From: JAJDIA01 sp031555145
GTDB taxonomy: Bacteria > Bacteroidota > Bacteroidia > Bacteroidales > Tannerellaceae
Reading direction: 5' to 3'
DNA: 64,000 nt
Assembly: GCA_031555145.1 (NCBI GenBank)
Contig: JAVBUR010000030.1
Location: 1 to 64,000, forward strand
In this document: in pieces, positions 60,948 through 64,000 of the stretch
How the letters are laid out: each line of letters begins with the position of its first letter
Numbering within the stretch: the stretch's first letter is position 1
Made by a program: the position numbers and the translations under genes
Notes under the pieces: model-generated
Database searches by the model: none
Told to the model about the DNA's origin: nothing
The model's input: only the letters and a program-made list of their open reading frames with translations

Positions 60948-61997
60948 TTATATTGGCAAATCAGGTGACGCAGGAGATTCTATGTGACTCTTAATGCTAG
61001 AGATCCATTCTTGAAATGACTCGAAAATACCACTATCATCAACTGGAGCATTCCAAGGGAGTGCTGCGCCATTTTTTCCTTCCACAAACAGTAGTGGTGG
61101 TTCATTCGGAAATTCTTGTGTGAATCTGAAGGTAAACTCGCCGTCATTTACATAAATCTGTGCTATACCATCTGGACTAGCCTGAGCCTTTATTTCTTTT
61201 TCAGGCCAATGCGATTCTACTAATGCCAACATTTGCTTCATTGTGTCTATATTATTTGGACGCATCAACCAATATTTGTGACTAAATTGTAGCGTTCCAT
61301 TCACTGATGAGGCGGAAGAAGCATTATTGTTTACTACGCGAAGTGTGCCATGCGCGGCCTGTTGTGTGCGAGGATGCACAAGCAAGTTCGATAAGGTAGT
61401 ATCGGCTATTGGACGAAACGGACTCTCCAACTCTTTTATCAGCCACATGGCATCAGCATAGTGTCGGAGATCGTTTTCGTGGAAGGTATAAGGGTTGATG
61501 GTAGAACGACCTCGGTCTTGATTGCAAATACATAGCAACAGATGCCGCTGTGGAATTGACTGTAATCCGTGGAACATAGTCTGTGCATCGTGTCCGCTGG
61601 GACGTGATAGCGCTAACTGATGGTGAGAATGCCATTCACCAATATGTTGGAGCGCGTAACGATTGAGTAACTCATTCCCAATGGTATCTAGATATCCAAT
61701 GTCTTGATTGAAAAAAGATTGCTGATGATTTGCGTTACGGCCTGGTCCGATAACATAAAGTACCACTGGTGCACCTTGGCTTGTCCAAAAACCAAAAAGT
61801 TGCCCTCCTGTCTCAATATTTGGGTAGTCCAATACACAACGCGAAATGTAATCAAGTTCACTCCGATAAATTATCGCCAACGGAGAAGGTGCTTTTTCAT
61901 CAATTAAACATGAAGAAGTCCGCGAAGAGGGAAATTGCGACTCCCTACGTCGTTCAGACTCTTTCGGAGTATTAAAGAAACGGTCAATAATTCTCAT
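60948..61997 (-). CDS. JAB/JAMM peptidase with E2/RWD-like C-terminal domain
   Basis: A 349-residue protein opening the operon. The JAMM zinc site is complete: Glu62 (NIETGGQLFG), then EWHSHH with His123 and His125, Ser134 and Asp137 (HxH-x8-SxxD). Such enzymes remove or process ubiquitin-like modifiers. Residues about 245-345 (WLMRPNNIDTMKQMLALVE...FTFRFTQEFPNEPPLLFVEG) have the strand and Pro-rich turn pattern of a UBC/RWD fold without an obvious catalytic Cys. A peptidase fused to an E2-like domain fits a de-conjugating role. Confidence 0.82.
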   Translation of the reverse strand: MRIIDRFFNTPKESERRRESQFPSSRTSSCLIDEKAPSPLAIIYRSELDYISRCVLDYPNIETGGQLFGFWTSQGAPVVLYVIGPGRNANHQQSFFNQDIGYLDTIGNELLNRYALQHIGEWHSHHQLALSRPSGHDAQTMFHGLQSIPQRHLLLCICNQDRGRSTINPYTFHENDLRHYADAMWLIKELESPFRPIADTTLSNLLVHPRTQQAAHGTLRVVNNNASSASSVNGTLQFSHKYWLMRPNNIDTMKQMLALVESHWPEKEIKAQASPDGIAQIYVNDGEFTFRFTQEFPNEPPLLFVEGKNGAALPWNAPVDDSGIFESFQEWISSIKSHIESPASPDLPI

Positions 61998-62158
61998 ATT
62001 CTATGATTTTTATTTTGTGACAGACTTCCTTTGTCTTTTAGTAGTATTTAGTTTCTGATTTCTCTATTGGATTCTGACATTATATTAATAAAGTGCCAAC
62101 TTGGAAGTATGGAAGAATCGATCTTTTTCATGTATATAGTGTCTTTGTTCTCTAATTG

Positions 62159-62202
62159 CAAATATCTACTGTATTTCTAAATTAAATATTAATATATATT
62201 AA
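62159..62202 (-). promoter_or_regulatory. Regulon promoter 4: TTAAT-N4-ATTAA, 22 nt, GATATTTG (ubiquitin-like operon)
   Basis: TTAAT-ATAT-ATTAA (62189-62202) is followed on the minus strand, after exactly 22 nt, by GATATTTG (62166-62159). It would start the JAB-E2-E1-AAA+ operon, leaving a leader of about 155 nt before the ATG at 61997. Confidence 0.7.
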
Positions 62203-62281
62203 GATGTTTGTTGCTTTTGGATCGTAGATATATTGTGTTTCATTTTAACCTTATCCTTTGACTATAGGGTGATAGTGTTTT

Positions 62282-62296
62282 TATATATTTACAGAC
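62282..62296 (+). promoter_or_regulatory. Possible promoter element TATATATTTACAGAC (second copy)
   Basis: Identical to 41135-41149 and 16 nt before the ATG of the HATPase remnant. Confidence 0.35.
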
Positions 62297-62312
62297 TTAT
62301 GTAAAAAGAGAA

Positions 62313-62519
62313 ATGAACAACCTCAGCTTCCATATTACCGACATCGCCTCCAACAGCATCCGGGCACAGGCGCCTGTTGTCGAGGTCGCTATCCGGGTGG
62401 ATGCCCAATGGGTGTCCATCCGAATTACTGACAATGGCTGTGGGATGCTGCTCAGCCTTCCGCCTGTAATGTTATGGCTGCGGGAGATGATCCGAAAAAA
62501 TGTGGGAAATAATGGTTAA
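62313..62519 (+). pseudogene. HATPase copy with 330-bp in-frame internal deletion
   Basis: The first 44 codons match the intact gene at 54656 almost base for base up to DNGCGM. Then it jumps to LLSLPPVMLWLREMIR, the C terminus of the intact protein. In the intact gene the seven bases TGGGATG occur at both deletion ends (54784-54790 and 55114-55120), so one 330-bp deletion between short direct repeats explains it. The frame remains open (68 residues), but the ATP-lid and G2 motif are lost, so ATP binding is unlikely. Confidence 0.85.
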
Positions 62520-62538
62520 TGCGTAGTGATCAATGACT

Positions 62539-63915
62539 TTATTTCTTCGTCTTCTGTTTATAGTACACATATCGGTTCATCACCTCGTCCACATAATCAA
62601 ATGTCTCCGAGCCACGCAGGTAGCCGTGTTTGCAGACGGGGTCGTTGTAGTATTCGGGATCGCTTTTCAGACGGATGTATTCGCTGACGTCTTCCCATAG
62701 GAGGGGATTCTTGCCATATTTCTCGGTCAGCTTTTGGGCATCGTAGACGTGACCGATACCAGCGTTGTAGGAGGCCAGGACAAACTTGATCTTCTCTGTA
62801 TTGTCTTCGATGGCGGAAAAGCCTTGGCGGAAACGGCGCAGGCATTCCACACCGGTACGGATGCCCACCTCGGGATCTTTCAATTCATGTGGGGTGACGC
62901 CCAGGGCACGGGCCGTATTCGGCATGATGCCCATCAGTCCTTCGGCTCCTACCCACGAGACGACATTCGGGTCGAAGCGTGATTCCTGATAGGAAATAGA
63001 AGCCAACAGTTGCCAATCCCATTGGATGGCGGCGGCGTGTTTACGGAAGAGGTCGTCGTAGGGCGATATATGTCCGTTCTTCACCGGAGGCATTTCGGCC
63101 TCGGCGGGGTGTTTGCTCAGTTCGAAATAACGTTTGACGGTGGCTTTGAAGATGCGTTTGCCTTCATTGTCGTCAGCCCATTCGTTGATGGCTTTGGCCA
63201 GAACAGGACTATTTTTACGTACGGCCCAGGAGGTCCGTTGCATAAAGCTGACAGGCAGGTCGATGTAGATATTCCAGAAGTAGGTTTTATTCAGCCGGGC
63301 GATATAATCGTCGGTGACGGTATAGGGGATCTCGCCTTTCGATACCATTTCGATCAGGTCTTCTACGCTGGCGGAGTCGGCCGGCATCTCGCGAATGATA
63401 ATCCCCCCGCCTAACTCATCGTCCAGGTGGTTGAGGCGTTCGGCATAACGGCTGGACGGACGGACGTATACTTCTTTACCGATCAACTGGGTGACGTTGG
63501 TCAGCAACGTATCCCCCCTGTCGGCACGTTGGACAAGCACCTGGGTGGAAAGGTTCTCCTGACCGCAGAACAACAACTCGTTATCTTTTAGTGACGTAAC
63601 CTGCAAGGGGTAGGCGGCGACATCCGCTTCTCCGCTTTCCAGCATTTCCATCAGGTGGTCGATATTATCGGCCACCAGCATATTCAACTTCAGGTTGTGT
63701 TGGTTGGCGAAGTCATGGATCAGATCGTATTCATAACCCATCGCTTGCATCTTGTACAGGAAGTACGTAGTCGAACCATACAGGGTGACGGCTGTGATGG
63801 TATCCGACGCCAGTATCTGTGCGAAGTCCCTTTGTTCAACGACTTTCTTCTCCCGGTTAGCACAGCCGGGCAGCAAGAAGAGCGACAGGAGCAAGAGGGG
63901 GACTATCCTATACAT
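62539..63915 (-). CDS. mltF: MltF-like membrane-bound lytic transglycosylase
   Basis: A 458-residue lipoprotein (LLLLSLFLLPGC, Cys18). Residues about 35-275 form a periplasmic solute-binding type 3 domain (AVTLYGSTTYFLYKMQAMGYEYDLIHDFANQHNL). The C-terminal lysozyme-like SLT domain has LLASISYQESRFDPNVVSWVGAEGLMGIMPNTA, with the catalytic Glu in YQESRF. It cleaves peptidoglycan to anhydromuropeptides, as in E. coli MltF. The remnant HATPase gene is convergent, 19 nt away. Confidence 0.9.
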   Translation of the reverse strand: MYRIVPLLLLSLFLLPGCANREKKVVEQRDFAQILASDTITAVTLYGSTTYFLYKMQAMGYEYDLIHDFANQHNLKLNMLVADNIDHLMEMLESGEADVAAYPLQVTSLKDNELLFCGQENLSTQVLVQRADRGDTLLTNVTQLIGKEVYVRPSSRYAERLNHLDDELGGGIIIREMPADSASVEDLIEMVSKGEIPYTVTDDYIARLNKTYFWNIYIDLPVSFMQRTSWAVRKNSPVLAKAINEWADDNEGKRIFKATVKRYFELSKHPAEAEMPPVKNGHISPYDDLFRKHAAAIQWDWQLLASISYQESRFDPNVVSWVGAEGLMGIMPNTARALGVTPHELKDPEVGIRTGVECLRRFRQGFSAIEDNTEKIKFVLASYNAGIGHVYDAQKLTEKYGKNPLLWEDVSEYIRLKSDPEYYNDPVCKHGYLRGSETFDYVDEVMNRYVYYKQKTKK

Positions 63916-63923
63916 TATAATAA

Positions 63924-63964
63924 TGATTAACGGTGAATGATTAATGCAGCGACGCCGTTAATCA
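63924..63964. repeat. Inverted repeat upstream of mltF
   Basis: TGATTAACGG and CCGTTAATCA form a perfect 10-bp stem around 21 nt, starting 9 nt upstream of the mltF ATG. It could be a leader structure or a regulator site. Confidence 0.5.
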
Positions 63965-64000
63965 CTAAGGGGCCGTTTTTGGAGCAGGACGACATTCTCC

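Larger units (their letters stand above)
61998..62312. other. Intergenic region between the ubiquitin-like operon and the HATPase remnant
   Basis: AT-rich and without a gene. It holds regulon promoter 4 (62159-62202, reading left) and the 15-mer TATATATTTACAGAC (62282-62296, reading right). Nothing else was recognised. Confidence 0.6.

Noticed and set aside
55284..61997. CBASS or PRTRC system
   Set aside because: E1, E2 and JAB genes fit both in part, but there is no CD-NTase or CBASS effector, and no ParB-related, actin-like or recognisable PRTRC-C protein.
1..64000. CRISPR arrays, tRNA or rRNA genes
   Set aside because: No regularly spaced repeats and no cloverleaf or rRNA-like segments were seen on reading both strands; a dedicated search was not possible.

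Overview
The window looks like chromosomal DNA of an anaerobic gut-type Bacteroidales, probably Parabacteroides or a close relative. Evidence: Bacteroidetes-type promoters (TAnnTTTG -7 boxes), many lipoproteins, tryptophanase and ferritin, BlaI/M56 pairs with TonB-plug-like tails, 6-bladed propeller lipoproteins and a C-terminal sorting-like domain. The genus is inference. No rRNA, tRNA or CRISPR array was seen.

Layout. 1-10.9 kb: an ATPase remnant, a DUF3089 lipoprotein, a flavoprotein, a PanE-DsbA fusion ORF, a DUF3999/DUF2339 pair, an outer-membrane porin and a propeller lipoprotein. 11-24.1 kb: tryptophanase, ferritin, BlaI/BlaR-like pair, propeller lipoprotein, topoisomerase III, GH50-like glycosidase, a secreted YD-repeat-like protein and Xaa-Pro aminopeptidase. 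24.2-27.4 kb: a compact DRTGG / HATPase / hydrogenase-like Fe-S / DRTGG / PHP operon. Its usual sixth partner, a second HATPase gene, is not next to it; a candidate lies 27 kb away at 54.66 kb.

27.4-50.8 kb is an accessory block. Operon A (29.7-41.0 kb) encodes a zinc-ribbon protein, an FHA-bearing Ser/Thr kinase, an FHA-TM-trypsin-like protease, a PP2C phosphatase, two membrane kinases with HQD instead of HRD, and secreted/TPR/outer-membrane proteins. Operon B (41.2-50.1 kb) encodes two Kelch lipoproteins, a barrel protein, a sigma-like and an anti-sigma-like protein, LPP20- and DUF4384-type proteins, a transglutaminase-like protein and a caspase-family protease. A third Kelch paralogue and two paralogous Crp/Fnr regulators lie at the edges. 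Together they look like an envelope-spanning phospho-signalling and proteolysis system.

50.9-52.9 kb: a VapE-like ATPase gene between 66-bp inverted repeats (53/66 identical), each containing a hairpin. 55.3-62.0 kb (minus strand): a ubiquitin-like conjugation cluster of JAB peptidase with an E2-like tail, two E2-like proteins, a 62-aa protein, an E1-like ThiF protein, a double-AAA+ ClpA/B-like unfoldase and a TM-SH3 protein. It lies between an intact HATPase gene and a second copy with a 330-bp in-frame deletion.

Four promoters in the accessory regions (29.6, 50.8, 54.5 and 62.2 kb) share one design: TTAAT-N4-ATTAA, exactly 22 nt, then a -7 box. They drive kinase operon A, the second Crp gene, a lipoprotein gene and the ubiquitin-like operon. 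This suggests one regulon, possibly controlled by the resident Crp/Fnr proteins. The window ends with an MltF-type lytic transglycosylase.
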